Shown here one piece after another: positions 1 through 8,774 of a stretch of DNA of 64,000 bases. Positions within the stretch are counted from its first letter, which is position 1, and each line of letters begins with the position of its first letter. This stretch comes from Pseudomonadota bacterium. GTDB lineage: Bacteria; Pseudomonadota; Alphaproteobacteria; Rhodobacterales; Rhodobacteraceae. Location of the stretch: assembly GCA_020161655.1 (NCBI GenBank), contig JAIUPC010000007.1:310001-374000 (forward strand), read 5' to 3'. Position numbers and translations under genes: made by a program. The notes below the pieces were generated by a model. The model did no database searches. It worked only from the letters and a program-made list of their open reading frames with translations, and was not told the DNA's origin.

Positions 1-809
1 GCGGATCGGATACCACCGCCGTCGCCTTCGCCGCCGCCTTTGCCGCGGAACGCTGCGACATCTACACCGACGTGGACGGCATCTACACCACCGACCCGCG
101 CATCAGCCCCAAGGCCCGCAAGCTGGACAAGATCGCCTTCGAGGAGATGCTTGAGCTCGCCTCGCTCGGCGCCAAGGTCCTGCAGACGCGCTCGGTCGAA
201 CTGGCGATGCGCTACAAGGTGCGCCTGCGCGTCCTGTCCTCCTTCGAGGATACTGATGACAACTCCGGAACCCTGGTCTGCGACGAGGATGAAATCATGG
301 AATCGAAAGTCGTTTCTGGCGTCGCCTATTCCCGCGACGAAGCCAAGCTTACCCTCGTCACGGTCGAGGACCGGCCCGGCGTCGCCTCGGCGATCTTCGG
401 GCCTTTGTCCGAGGCCGGCGTCAACGTCGACATGATCGTCCAGAACATCTCGGAAAAGGACTATGACGAGGCCCATCCCGGCGCCGTCACCGACATGACC
501 TTCTCCTGCCCGGTCAATCAGGTCGCCCGCGCCAAGAAGGCGATGGAAGATGCCCGCAGCGCCGGCAAGATCAACTACGAAGACCTCGTCGTCGATACCG
601 ATGTCGCCAAGATCTCGGTCGTCGGCATCGGCATGCGGTCCCATGCCGGCGTCGCCGCGCGGATGTTCGAGGCGCTTGCCGCCGAAAACATCAACATCAA
701 GGTCATCTCAACCTCCGAGATCAAGATTTCGGTGCTGATCGACCGGAAATATATGGAACTCGCCGTGCAGGCGCTCCATGATGCCTTCGAATTGGAGAAG
801 GTGGCCTGA
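1..809 (+). CDS. lysC: Aspartate kinase, C-terminal part (5' end outside window)
   Basis: This is the downstream part of aspartokinase, which phosphorylates aspartate in the first step of lysine, threonine and methionine synthesis. The reading frame is open from base 3; its first residues (GSDTTAVAFAAAF, then the YTDVDGIYTTDPR segment) are the nucleotide and aspartate site of the kinase domain. The rest holds two ACT domains, the usual site of lysine/threonine feedback, starting near the ESKVVSGVAYSRDEAK segment. The stop is at 807-809. The gene lies 20 bp before ptsP, a familiar pairing in Rhodobacterales. The start codon lies upstream of the window, so total length cannot be judged. The family call is firm. 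Confidence 0.97.
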   Translation, partial: GSDTTAVAFAAAFAAERCDIYTDVDGIYTTDPRISPKARKLDKIAFEEMLELASLGAKVLQTRSVELAMRYKVRLRVLSSFEDTDDNSGTLVCDEDEIMESKVVSGVAYSRDEAKLTLVTVEDRPGVASAIFGPLSEAGVNVDMIVQNISEKDYDEAHPGAVTDMTFSCPVNQVARAKKAMEDARSAGKINYEDLVVDTDVAKISVVGIGMRSHAGVAARMFEALAAENINIKVISTSEIKISVLIDRKYMELAVQALHDAFELEKVA

Positions 810-829
810 TTTCGGCCCCACGGGGGGTA

Positions 830-3076
830 ATGCCCGAACGAAGTGAAAGCGAAAGTCGCAAGCTTCTCAGGCGCTTGCGTGACACTCTTGCGGAACCGGG
901 CGCGGGGCAAGAGCGGCTTGATCGCATCACCCATCTCATCGCGGATTCGATGCAGACCCAGGTCTGTTCGATCTATCTCTTCCGTGACGATGACACGCTT
1001 GAGCTTTGCGCGACCGAAGGCCTGAAGAAGGAATCCGTCCACAAGACCCGGATGCGCCTTGGCGAGGGTCTGGTGGGACGGGTGGCGAAATCCTCGACCC
1101 CGATCAACACCGGCAATGCGCCCGCCGAAAAGGGCTTCCGCTACATGCCGGAGACGGGCGAGGAAATCTATTCCTCCTTCCTCGGTGTGCCGATCCAGCG
1201 GCTTGGCGAAAAGCTCGGCGTTCTTGTCGTCCAGTCGAAGGACGCGCGGCAGTTCTCCGACGATGAGGTCTATGCGATCGAGGTCGTGGCCATGGTGCTG
1301 GCCGAGATGACCGAGCTTGGCGCCTTCGTCGGCGAGGGCGAAGCGCTCAGCGCGCTTCATACCCATCCGGCGATGTTCCGCGGGTCCACCGGGCAGGAAG
1401 GCACGGCGGAAGGCCATGTCTGGCTGCATGAGCCGCGCGTCGTCATCACCAACCCGGTCGGCGACGACCCGGACGTGGAGCGGAAGCGGCTTCATGAAGC
1501 GGTCGAGCAGCTCAGGGTTTCGGTCGATGACATGATCTCTCTCGCCGATGGTCAGGGGGCGGAGCAGCGCGAGGTGCTGGAAGCCTACCGCATGTTCGCC
1601 CATTCGCGCGGCTGGATCCGGCGCATGGAAGAGGATATCGGCCGTGGCCTTTCCGCCGAAGCGGCGGTGGAAAAGGAACAGTCGACGGCGCGGGCCAGGC
1701 TTGAGACGGTGCCCGACGCCTATCTGCGCGACCGGCTTCATGACCTTGACGACCTTTCCAACCGGCTTCTCCGCCGCCTGACCGGACAGGGCACCGACAC
1801 CGGCGCCGAGATGCCGCAGGATCCGATCCTCGTCGCCCGCAACATCGGCCCGGCGGAGCTTCTGGACTATGGCCGGCGGCTGAAAGGGGTCGTGCTGGAA
1901 GAAGGCTCCGTCGGTTCCCATGCCGCCGTGGTGGCTCGCGCGCTGGCGATTCCGCTGGTGATCCATGCCGAGAAGATCACCACCGAGGCACTGAACGGCG
2001 ATGCGATCCTTGTCGACGGCGATCAGGGCATCGTGCATCTCCGCCCCGAGGAAACAGTCACTGCCGCCTTCCGCGACAAGATCGCCATGCAGGCCGCCGC
2101 GCAAAGCCGCTACGCGAGCCTGCGCGACCTGCCGGCGACGGCGCTCTGCGGCACGACGATCGCGCTACACATGAACGCGGGGCTGATGGCCGACCTGCCC
2201 TCGCTCGTCGGTTCGGGCGCCGAGGGCGTCGGGCTTTTCCGCACCGAATTGCAGTTCCTGATCCGCAACCATGTCCCCAAAAGGTCCGAGCTGGCCTCGA
2301 TCTATTCCGGCGTCCTCGATGCCGCGAAGGGCAAGCGGGTGGCCTTCCGCACACTCGACATCGGATCGGACAAGGTGCTGCCCTACATGAAGCGGGTGGA
2401 GGAGCCGAACCCGGCGATGGGCTGGCGCGCGATCCGCGTCGGGCTCGACAAGCCCGGCGTGATGCGGATGCAGTTGCAGGCGCTTTTGCGGGCCGCGAAT
2501 GGCCGGTCGCTGACGCTGATGTTCCCCTTCGTCACCGAGTTTTCCGAGTTCCGCGTTGCCCGGCAGATGGTTGTCGACGAGGCCGAGCGCGAAAAGCGGC
2601 TCGGCCATGTCCTGCCCTCGGCGCTGGAAATCGGGGCGATGCTGGAAACGCCGTCGCTGGCCTATGCGCCGGATGCCTTCTTCCGCGCCGTCGATTTCAT
2701 CTCCATCGGCGGCAATGACCTGAAGCAGTTCTTCTTCGCCGCCGACCGGGAGAATGAACAGGTCCGGCGGCGCTATGATGTCTTGAACAGCAGCTTCCTG
2801 CGCTTCATCCAGTATATCGTCGGGCGCTGCGAGGAAAACGGCACGCCCCTGTCGTTCTGCGGCGAGGATGCGGGCCGCCCGGTCGAGGCGATCTGCCTTG
2901 CTGCCTTGGGCCTTCGTACGCTCTCGATGCGGCCTGCCTCCATCGGCCCCGTGAAGCACCTGATCCGGCGCATCGACCTTGCCGAATTGCGTGAACTGCT
3001 GCTGGCCGAATGCCGGGCCGATCATTCGAACGTGCGCCCGGCGGTCATGGACTGGCTGGCGACACAGGACGTCTGA
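830..3076 (+). CDS. ptsP: Phosphoenolpyruvate-protein phosphotransferase PtsP (EI-Ntr)
   Basis: This 748-residue protein is enzyme I of the nitrogen phosphotransferase system. It takes phosphate from PEP and passes it to NPr and then EIIA-Ntr, a regulatory relay rather than a sugar importer. Residues about 20-165 form a GAF sensor domain. About 200-330 is the NPr-binding helical domain. The swivelling domain carries the phospho-histidine H364 in the GSVGSHAAVVAR segment. A PEP-binding TIM barrel follows, with the GLFRTELQFL, RTLDIGSDK and GGNDLKQFFF motifs and a catalytic Cys in SFCGEDAGRP. The length fits the family. It follows lysC by 20 bp, probably in the same transcript, and converges with the EcsC gene. 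Confidence 0.97.
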   Translation: MPERSESESRKLLRRLRDTLAEPGAGQERLDRITHLIADSMQTQVCSIYLFRDDDTLELCATEGLKKESVHKTRMRLGEGLVGRVAKSSTPINTGNAPAEKGFRYMPETGEEIYSSFLGVPIQRLGEKLGVLVVQSKDARQFSDDEVYAIEVVAMVLAEMTELGAFVGEGEALSALHTHPAMFRGSTGQEGTAEGHVWLHEPRVVITNPVGDDPDVERKRLHEAVEQLRVSVDDMISLADGQGAEQREVLEAYRMFAHSRGWIRRMEEDIGRGLSAEAAVEKEQSTARARLETVPDAYLRDRLHDLDDLSNRLLRRLTGQGTDTGAEMPQDPILVARNIGPAELLDYGRRLKGVVLEEGSVGSHAAVVARALAIPLVIHAEKITTEALNGDAILVDGDQGIVHLRPEETVTAAFRDKIAMQAAAQSRYASLRDLPATALCGTTIALHMNAGLMADLPSLVGSGAEGVGLFRTELQFLIRNHVPKRSELASIYSGVLDAAKGKRVAFRTLDIGSDKVLPYMKRVEEPNPAMGWRAIRVGLDKPGVMRMQLQALLRAANGRSLTLMFPFVTEFSEFRVARQMVVDEAEREKRLGHVLPSALEIGAMLETPSLAYAPDAFFRAVDFISIGGNDLKQFFFAADRENEQVRRRYDVLNSSFLRFIQYIVGRCEENGTPLSFCGEDAGRPVEAICLAALGLRTLSMRPASIGPVKHLIRRIDLAELRELLLAECRADHSNVRPAVMDWLATQDV

Positions 3077-3082
3077 GGGCGG

Positions 3083-3865
3083 TCAGTTCAGGCCGATCGA
3101 ATTCGCCTCGGCGCGGAATTGCGCCTCGACCGCTGCGGCGTCATTCCTTTCGGCAAGCCGTTCCAGCGCGAAGCGGACATGGGCCATCTCGCGGAAATAG
3201 GCGAGGAAGGCGAGGTTGAGGCCCGCCCCTGCCGCCGCGCCGATGACCGGTACCGCCTGGCTCGCAAGCTTGCGGCCAAGAAGGGCGGCGACGGCGGGCG
3301 CAATGCGCCGGATTACCGCCTGCACCGCTCCGCTGTTGACGGCGAGGCGGGAGCCGATGAAGCCGCTGTTGACGCCGTCATCGGCGGCGAAAGGCCCGCC
3401 GGCGCCAAAGACCTCAAGGCAGATCAGCCGGGCCTTGTCCGATTTCGGGTCAAAGCCGTATTTCGCGCCGATCTTCTGCATGGCGCCGAAGAAGAGCGCG
3501 ACCGTGGCGGGAAGCTCGACCGCCGCCGTGGCGAGCCCGCCGAAGCCGCCGAGCGCGCCACCGGTGGCCACGGCAAGGCGATGCCCCCAGTCGCCGGTTT
3601 CCGGCACGGCCTTCAGCGCCCCGACCGCCCCGGCCGCACGGTAGGCGCTGCTCAAAAGCCCCTCGGTGCCGCCGTCGAGCACGCTGCGCACCTTCGGCGG
3701 CAGCGCCGCCAATTGCGTCTCCATCCCGCCGCCGAGCTTGTTGAAGGCGCGGATCAGCGGGCCGTTCGCGCTTTTGGCGCGGCGGGCAAGGCTCGCGATC
3801 TCGATCAGCGCCTCGGCGGGCAACTGGGCGGCGTCGGCGCCGGGGCGGGTGCGTTCATCCATCAT
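3083..3865 (-). CDS. EcsC family protein
   Basis: The 260-residue product resembles EcsC, a family named after a protein encoded beside a Bacillus ABC exporter whose biochemical role is unknown. Visible features are Ala/Gly-rich hydrophobic helices, including a segment GGALGGFGGLATAAVELPAT at about residues 107-126 and another near 195-225, which suggest membrane association. There is no ABC transporter next to it. It is convergent with ptsP, 6 bp away, and lies 42 bp downstream of a GNAT gene on the same strand, so the two could share a transcript. The family call rests on overall pattern; the function is not known. Confidence 0.8.
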   Translation of the reverse strand: MMDERTRPGADAAQLPAEALIEIASLARRAKSANGPLIRAFNKLGGGMETQLAALPPKVRSVLDGGTEGLLSSAYRAAGAVGALKAVPETGDWGHRLAVATGGALGGFGGLATAAVELPATVALFFGAMQKIGAKYGFDPKSDKARLICLEVFGAGGPFAADDGVNSGFIGSRLAVNSGAVQAVIRRIAPAVAALLGRKLASQAVPVIGAAAGAGLNLAFLAYFREMAHVRFALERLAERNDAAAVEAQFRAEANSIGLN

Positions 3866-3907
3866 GACAGAAAGATATGGACCGTTGGCCCCCGCTTCAA
3901 TCCGCCG

Positions 3908-4405
3908 TCAGGTGGGAGTTTCGGTATCTTTTTCCACCTGCCCGCGCACGCCGTCCCAGGCCCCCGGTCGCAAAGCCGCGGCGAGAACCCGGTCAGGGTT
4001 GGTCGGCGGCGGCATCACCACGTCGTCGATCTTCTTGAAGCCGAAACGGCGGTAATAGGGCGCATCGCCGACGAGAAGCACCCGTTCCCAGCCCAGCCGC
4101 GCCGCCTCGGCGAGGCTTTCATGGATGAGAAGGCCGCCCAAGCCTTCGCCCTGCCGGGTCGGGTGAACGGCAATGGGGCCGAGAAGGAGGACGCGCTGTC
4201 CGGCCACACGCACCGGCCAGTAGCGGATCACGGCGGCGAGGGTGCCGTCGCCATCGCGGAGGACAAGGCAAAGCTCGGCGACCTTGGCGACATCGTCGCG
4301 GAGGCGGTAGGAGGACAGCGCCGTGCGCCCCGGCGCGAAGCAGAGGTCGTAAAGCGCCTCCACCTCCCACCAGTCGGCCTCGGTTTCCTCCTCCAGCCTG
4401 TACAA
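3908..4405 (-). CDS. GNAT family N-acetyltransferase
   Basis: This 165-residue protein has the GNAT fold of acetyl-CoA-dependent acetyltransferases. The strand LLLGPIAVHPTRQGEGLGGL contains the acetyl-CoA pyrophosphate loop (Q/R-x-x-G-x-G/A type, here RQGEGLG), and it is followed by a YYRRFGF motif typical of the C-terminal part. This arrangement is nearest to the YhbS-like subgroup, whose substrates are mostly unknown. It is divergent from the flavin reductase gene and upstream of the EcsC gene on the same strand. The acceptor substrate cannot be read from the sequence. Confidence 0.88.
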   Translation of the reverse strand: MYRLEEETEADWWEVEALYDLCFAPGRTALSSYRLRDDVAKVAELCLVLRDGDGTLAAVIRYWPVRVAGQRVLLLGPIAVHPTRQGEGLGGLLIHESLAEAARLGWERVLLVGDAPYYRRFGFKKIDDVVMPPPTNPDRVLAAALRPGAWDGVRGQVEKDTETPT

Positions 4406-4483
4406 GGGCGCCTCTCTTCCCGAATCTGCTGGAAATCGGCCCTAACATGCGGGCAGGATCGGTTCAAACCGAATGAGGCCAAG

Positions 4484-5068
4484 ATGTTCTACAGACCCGA
4501 GGACGGCCATGGCCTGCCACACAATCCCTTCACCGCGATCATCACGCCGCGCCCGATCGGCTGGATCTCGACCCGGGGGACGGCAGGCGACAACCTTGCC
4601 CCCTATTCCTTTTTCAACGGCGCGGCCTATTCGCCGCCGCAGGTGATGTTCGCCTCCACGGGCCGCAAGGACAGCCTGAGGAATGTCCGCGAAAGCGCTG
4701 TCTTTGCGGTGAATATCGTCGAATACGCGGCACGGGAGGCGATGAACCTCACCTCCGACACCTATCCGGCCGAGGTTGACGAATTCGAACATGCTGGCGT
4801 TACGAAGGCGGAATGCTCCACCATCGACTGTCCGCGAGTCGACGGCGCACCTGCCACCTTCGAATGCCGGATGACCGAGATCGTGACGCTGAAGGGCGAC
4901 GGCAACTTCCTGATCCTCGGCGAGGTGACCGGCGTTTATCTTCGCGACGATTGCATGGTGAAGGGGCGCTTCGACGTCACCCGCTTCCAGCCGCTCGCGC
5001 GCAGCGGCTACCGCAACTATGCCGTGGTCCGCGAGGTCTTCGAGATGATCCGTCCGGATGGCGGCTAG
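4484..5068 (+). CDS. Flavin reductase family protein (FMN-binding)
   Basis: This 194-residue protein belongs to the flavin reductase/FMN-binding split-barrel family, which reduces FMN or carries flavin for a partner oxygenase. The N-terminal ITPRPIGWISTRG segment and the following APYSFFNGAAYSPP segment are the flavin-binding signatures. I chose the ATG at 4484 because the homologous region starts there with MFYRPEDGHG. The open frame continues upstream for over 1.3 kb, but only as an antisense shadow of the EcsC and GNAT genes. No partner monooxygenase lies next to it, so the physiological partner is unknown. Confidence 0.9.
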   Translation: MFYRPEDGHGLPHNPFTAIITPRPIGWISTRGTAGDNLAPYSFFNGAAYSPPQVMFASTGRKDSLRNVRESAVFAVNIVEYAAREAMNLTSDTYPAEVDEFEHAGVTKAECSTIDCPRVDGAPATFECRMTEIVTLKGDGNFLILGEVTGVYLRDDCMVKGRFDVTRFQPLARSGYRNYAVVREVFEMIRPDGG

Positions 5069-5376
5069 GGCTGGATCGTTCAGCCGTACCGCCGTCCTCC
5101 TTGAGCGGACAGAGGCGGCGCCACTGGCGTCGCCCCGCTCACATGGGAACGGATCAGCCAGACCGCTTCAGCCCGAGACCACGGAGGTCAGCGCCTGCCC
5201 CGGTGGGCGAGAAGCGCCCGCCGGTGGCGGGGCGGGCGCTGACCGGTGGCTTGGGGCCACCGGTCGTCCTGGCGGAGATGCTTCCGCGCGGCAGGGGCGA
5301 TGGCCCCTGCCGAGGCAAAAGAGGCAGAACAGCCGCCCGGATGGCGGCTAACCTTCTGGCTCTTTTGGGATTTTCC
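5069..5376. other. Gene-free, hairpin-rich intergenic stretch
   Basis: No convincing gene lies in this 308-bp stretch. It holds three clear inverted repeats. One at 5242-5264 has 9-bp arms ACCGGTGGC/GCCACCGGT. One at 5289-5312 has 10-bp arms CGGCAGGGGC/GCCCCTGCCG. One at 5331-5349 has 7-bp arms AGCCGCC/GGCGGCT. Read on the minus strand, the third lies just downstream of tRNA-Gly and is followed by a CTCTTTT tract, so it may terminate the tRNA transcript. Small open frames here are low-complexity and are not reported. Confidence 0.7.
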
Positions 5377-5450
5377 TGGAGCGGGTAGCGGGAATCGAAC
5401 CCGCACCTGGAGCTTGGAAGGCTCTCATGATACCATTTCACCATACCCGC
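5377..5450 (-). tRNA. tRNA-Gly (anticodon TCC)
   Basis: On the minus strand the sequence folds as a 74-nt tRNA. The acceptor arms are GCGGGTA and TACCCGC, the T arm is GCGGGTTCGATTCCCGC, and the discriminator T is followed by an encoded CCA. The 7-nt anticodon loop is CTTCCAA, giving anticodon TCC, which reads glycine GGA/GGG codons. The gene stands alone. A hairpin followed by Ts at 5331-5349 lies downstream in the direction of transcription. Confidence 0.97.
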
Positions 5451-5503
5451 CCGGGGTGGCGCATGTGCTACGCGAAGCGGCCTTCAAGGTCAAGGCGCAG
5501 GGC

Positions 5504-6499
5504 TCAGGCGACAACGCAGCGCCCGCGTCCGGCGCGCTTGGCGGCATAGAGGGCGGTGTCGGCCTCGGCCAGAAGCGCATCGGCGTCCGGGACCGGATCG
5601 CGCCGCGACAGAACCGCCCCGATGCTCGCCGAGACACGCGCCTCGTCGCTCGGGGCGGCGGCGAAGCCTTCGATCCGCGCGATGATCCGGTCCGCGAGCT
5701 TCTGGACCGTCTGCGCCTCTTTCACGCCGGCGACGAGGGCCACGAATTCGTCGCCGCCGATGCGCGCGGTCACATCCTGCGCCCTGAGTTCCGCGCGGAT
5801 ACAGCCGGCGACACCGCTCAGGATCTCATCCCCCGCAGCGTGGCCGTAGGTGTCGTTGACCGCCTTGAAGTGATCCAAATCGATGTGGAGAAGCGCGAAG
5901 CTGCCGCCGCGATGCGCCTCGGCCCGCATCCGGGCAAGGGCGCGTTCAAAGCCGCGCCGGTTGGCGAGGCCGGTCAGGGGATCGGTCATCGCCTGCGCCT
6001 CGGCCCGGCGCTGCGCCTCGCCGAGCCGGGTGTTCAGCGCGGCCAGTTCGTCCATCACCGCGCCCTTGACCTCGCTGAGGTAGAGCAGTTCCACGGTGAG
6101 ATCGGTCGGGGCGAAATCGGCGTGGCTGAGACGATAGCTCCGCACCGCCTCGGCCACCGAGAGGCCGAAGGACAGGTTGATGAAGATGCCCTGCCCCGGC
6201 CCGGCGCCGACCGCGATCCCGCGCAGGGTCTGGCTGTCGCCGCCGCGAAGGCCAAGGAGGATGCGGTGGCCGGCAAGGGCCGCGAGATCCCCTGCCCCCG
6301 CGACATCCTGCGGTTTCCTGAGCTCGAACACCTCGAAGAAATCGAGGCCGGCGAGCGGTTCCGGCCAAAGTTTTGCCAGTGTCGGGCCGGCGGCGCGGAT
6401 CACGCCACGCGCGTCGATCCAGAGATGCATCGGCATCAGCCTTGCGACCTCGGCACCGCCAAGGCGCAAAGGTTCGGGCGGGGGGCTGCCGTCCATCAT
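5504..6499 (-). CDS. Diguanylate cyclase with HNOBA sensor domain
   Basis: This 331-residue protein makes the second messenger c-di-GMP from GTP. Residues about 20-160 match the HNOBA (H-NOX-associated) domain, with LMPMHLWIDARGVIRAAGPT near the start and FINLSFGLSVAEAVR near 106-120, ending in a signalling helix. The GGDEF domain follows, with DLDHFKAVND and the active-site GGDEF at 248-252. An RxxD inhibitory site (R239 to D242) lies five residues before it, so product inhibition is expected. Its start overlaps the stop of the H-NOX gene by four bases, so the pair is translationally coupled and should act as sensor and output. Confidence 0.95.
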   Translation of the reverse strand: MMDGSPPPEPLRLGGAEVARLMPMHLWIDARGVIRAAGPTLAKLWPEPLAGLDFFEVFELRKPQDVAGAGDLAALAGHRILLGLRGGDSQTLRGIAVGAGPGQGIFINLSFGLSVAEAVRSYRLSHADFAPTDLTVELLYLSEVKGAVMDELAALNTRLGEAQRRAEAQAMTDPLTGLANRRGFERALARMRAEAHRGGSFALLHIDLDHFKAVNDTYGHAAGDEILSGVAGCIRAELRAQDVTARIGGDEFVALVAGVKEAQTVQKLADRIIARIEGFAAAPSDEARVSASIGAVLSRRDPVPDADALLAEADTALYAAKRAGRGRCVVA

Positions 6500-7068
6500 G
6501 GCAGGTCCGGCAGGGTCAGCACGAAGTCGCGCGGCACGGCATAGCTCGCCTCGATCAGGTCGACCTGAACGGCTGCCGCATCGCCGGTCGCGGTGATGAG
6601 GGCGAGCGCCCCGAAATCATCCGCCATCGCCTGCAGGATGCCGCACATCACATGGGCAAGCGCGGAATGCCCGCCGCGAAAACTGATGGTGAACCGGCCC
6701 GGCGAGGCATGGCTGAGCGTCATTTCGGCGAGGATGAGATCGGGTACAGCCAACCTTGCACGGCCCGGCAGTTCCTCAAGCGAGTAAAGGAAATCAATGA
6801 AATCCGCGCCGCCGAAGCGCAGGAGACGCCTCAGCCCCTCTCGCCCCGCGAGATAGATGCCGAAATCTTCCAGAAGCGCATCGTGGGGCTTGCCAAGGCG
6901 CAAGGACGCCGCGCCGATCATCGCTTCGGTCAGCCGGTCGTCATAGGTCAGAAGCGCCTCGAACCCCTGCGGCGGCAGCTCCGCCGCATGCACGACCGAT
7001 TCCCAGAGCGCACCCCCATAGGTATCGCGCAGGAAGTTCTGAAACGATCGGTTGACAAGGCCGTGCAT
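6496..7068 (-). CDS. H-NOX (heme NO/O2-binding) family protein lacking the proximal histidine
   Basis: This 190-residue protein has the H-NOX fold: the opening MHGLVNRSFQNFLRDTYG, the segment RRLLRFGGADFIDFLYSLEE, and the C-terminal half with HVMCGILQAMADDFG. Known H-NOX proteins bind heme through a histidine in a LDxLH motif near residue 102 and contact the propionates with YxSxR. Here the corresponding segment reads SLEELPGRARLAVPDL, with proline at 101, and the second motif reads TISFR (127-131), keeping Ser and Arg but not Tyr. Canonical heme ligation therefore looks lost. It is the upstream partner of the HNOBA-GGDEF gene, with a 4-bp overlap, which still supports a regulatory role. Confidence 0.88.
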   Translation of the reverse strand: MHGLVNRSFQNFLRDTYGGALWESVVHAAELPPQGFEALLTYDDRLTEAMIGAASLRLGKPHDALLEDFGIYLAGREGLRRLLRFGGADFIDFLYSLEELPGRARLAVPDLILAEMTLSHASPGRFTISFRGGHSALAHVMCGILQAMADDFGALALITATGDAAAVQVDLIEASYAVPRDFVLTLPDLP

Positions 7069-7135
7069 GGGCTCCGCTCACCTGTTGCCATTCCGGCGAC
7101 GGTAGGGGGCGATGCCTTAAGAAAGCGCAAATCCC

Positions 7136-8689
7136 TCAGAAGTCGGTGGGCGCGCCGCCCTCCTGCTTGCGCCGCGCGACAAAGGCCCGGAGTTCCTCGC
7201 GGATGCCCGCGTCCATCGGCGGTTCGTCATAGTCGGCGAGGATCGCCTTGGCGATCTTGTGGGCGCGCTCCGCCGTCCACATCGCCCCGTCGATCTTCCA
7301 GGCCTCGAAGTTGCGCCAGTCCGAGGCGAAGGGCGCGTAGAAGGCCGTGGTGTAGCGGTCCTGCGTGTGCTGGCAGCCGAAGTAATGGCCGCCCGCGCCG
7401 ACCTCGCGGATCGCGTCGAGCGCGATGTCGTCGGGTGTCGTGGCCCAGACCTGAGGCTCCATGTAGCGCTGGAGCATCTGCAGGACCTCGCAGTCCATCA
7501 CGAACTTCTCCGGGCTGGCGATCAGCCCGCCCTCAAGCCAGCCGGCGGCGTGGTAGACGAGGTTGGTGCCCGAGGTCATCGCCGCCCAGAGGCTGTTGGA
7601 GGTTTCCCACATCGACTGACCGTCCGGCACGTTCGCGGCGCAGACGCCGGAGGAGCGGAGCGGCAGGCCATAGAAGCGCGCCAGCTGCCCGGTCATCTGC
7701 GTCGCGCGGATGTATTCCGGCGTGCCGAAGGCGGGGGCGCCCGACTTCATGTCGACGTTCGAGGTGAAGGTGCCGATCATCGAGGGCGAACCGGGCGCCA
7801 CATATTGCTGGAGCGCGATGGCCGACAGCGCCTCGGCGATCGACAGCGCCACCGCCCCGGCCATCGTCACCGGCGCCATGGCACCGGCGAGCGTGAAGGG
7901 CGTCACCACGACGGCCTGCCCGGCGCGGGCCATGCGCAAAGTGCCGTCGATCATCGGGAAGTCGTGCTTCAAGGGCGAGACGGAGTTGATGTTGGTGAAC
8001 ATCCGCGGCTTGGCGCGGAACTCCTCAAGCGTCAGGCCGGCGGCGATGCGCACCATCTCCATCGCATCCTCGACCCGCTCTTTCCCAAGCGAATAGGCAT
8101 GGACGACCTTGTCGGTGAGCGTCAGCTTTTCATAAAGGCAGTCGAGATGGCGGACCGAAGGATGCACGTCGACGGGTTCGACCGGATAGCCGCCGGCGAA
8201 ATGGATGCAGTTGAAATACTGCGTCAGCTTGATGAAATCCCGGAAGCCGTCCATGAAGCCCGGCACCTTGCCCCGCTCAAGATCCCAGTAGTTGGGCGGC
8301 GAGGAGACGTTGCCGAAAAGGATGTGCCGGCCACCCATCGGCAGGGCGCGGTCCGGGTTGCGCGGCGTCACCGTGAACTCGCGTGGCGCCTTCCGCACCA
8401 TCTCCAGCACGAAGGCCTCGTCCATGCGGACGTTGTCATCCTCGATGATGCAGCCCGCCTCGCGGAAGATCTCCAGCGCCTCGGGGTTCAGGAAGCGGAT
8501 GCCGATATCCGACAGGATGCGCATGGCGCCCTTGTGGATCGCGGCGACGCCTTCGCCGTCCAGAGGTTCGGTCGGCCGGTCGGGATTGACGGGAATGCGC
8601 CAGGGCATCTGTTCGATGGCGGCGACGCCTGCCCGCTCCGCATGCCCCGCGCGTCCGCCCGCACGCCTGCGCTTCTGAGCATCCGACAT
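7136..8689 (-). CDS. MttB-like (trimethylamine/glycine betaine) methyltransferase, non-pyrrolysine
   Basis: This 517-residue protein belongs to the MttB superfamily, whose members move a methyl group from a quaternary or tertiary amine to a corrinoid protein. The body carries the family segments AAIHKGAMRILSDIGIRFLN, FGNVSSPPNYWD, MARAGQAVVVTPFTLAGAMA and VGAGGHYFGCQHTQDRY. The frame has no in-frame amber codon, so it is a pyrrolysine-free homologue of the MtgB type, and its substrate is uncertain. I chose the ATG at 8689 because GGAGG lies just upstream; the open frame runs further up but overlaps the HAD gene. No corrinoid protein or corrinoid activase is adjacent. Confidence 0.88.
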   Translation of the reverse strand: MSDAQKRRRAGGRAGHAERAGVAAIEQMPWRIPVNPDRPTEPLDGEGVAAIHKGAMRILSDIGIRFLNPEALEIFREAGCIIEDDNVRMDEAFVLEMVRKAPREFTVTPRNPDRALPMGGRHILFGNVSSPPNYWDLERGKVPGFMDGFRDFIKLTQYFNCIHFAGGYPVEPVDVHPSVRHLDCLYEKLTLTDKVVHAYSLGKERVEDAMEMVRIAAGLTLEEFRAKPRMFTNINSVSPLKHDFPMIDGTLRMARAGQAVVVTPFTLAGAMAPVTMAGAVALSIAEALSAIALQQYVAPGSPSMIGTFTSNVDMKSGAPAFGTPEYIRATQMTGQLARFYGLPLRSSGVCAANVPDGQSMWETSNSLWAAMTSGTNLVYHAAGWLEGGLIASPEKFVMDCEVLQMLQRYMEPQVWATTPDDIALDAIREVGAGGHYFGCQHTQDRYTTAFYAPFASDWRNFEAWKIDGAMWTAERAHKIAKAILADYDEPPMDAGIREELRAFVARRKQEGGAPTDF

Positions 8690-8774
8690 TCTGACCTCCG
8701 CTTCTTCCGGGCCAGAATTCACCTCGGAATTGGCCGTTGCACCACGCATTGCGACAAGAGTGGTCGCTTTTGCC

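Noticed and set aside
3119..4483. Long plus-strand extension fused in frame to the flavin reductase
   Set aside because: It is antisense to the EcsC and GNAT genes and Arg/Gly-rich; the flavin reductase domain starts exactly at the ATG 4484.
7136..8689. Pyrrolysine-containing MttB
   Set aside because: The frame has no internal amber codon, and no pyl genes are seen in the window.
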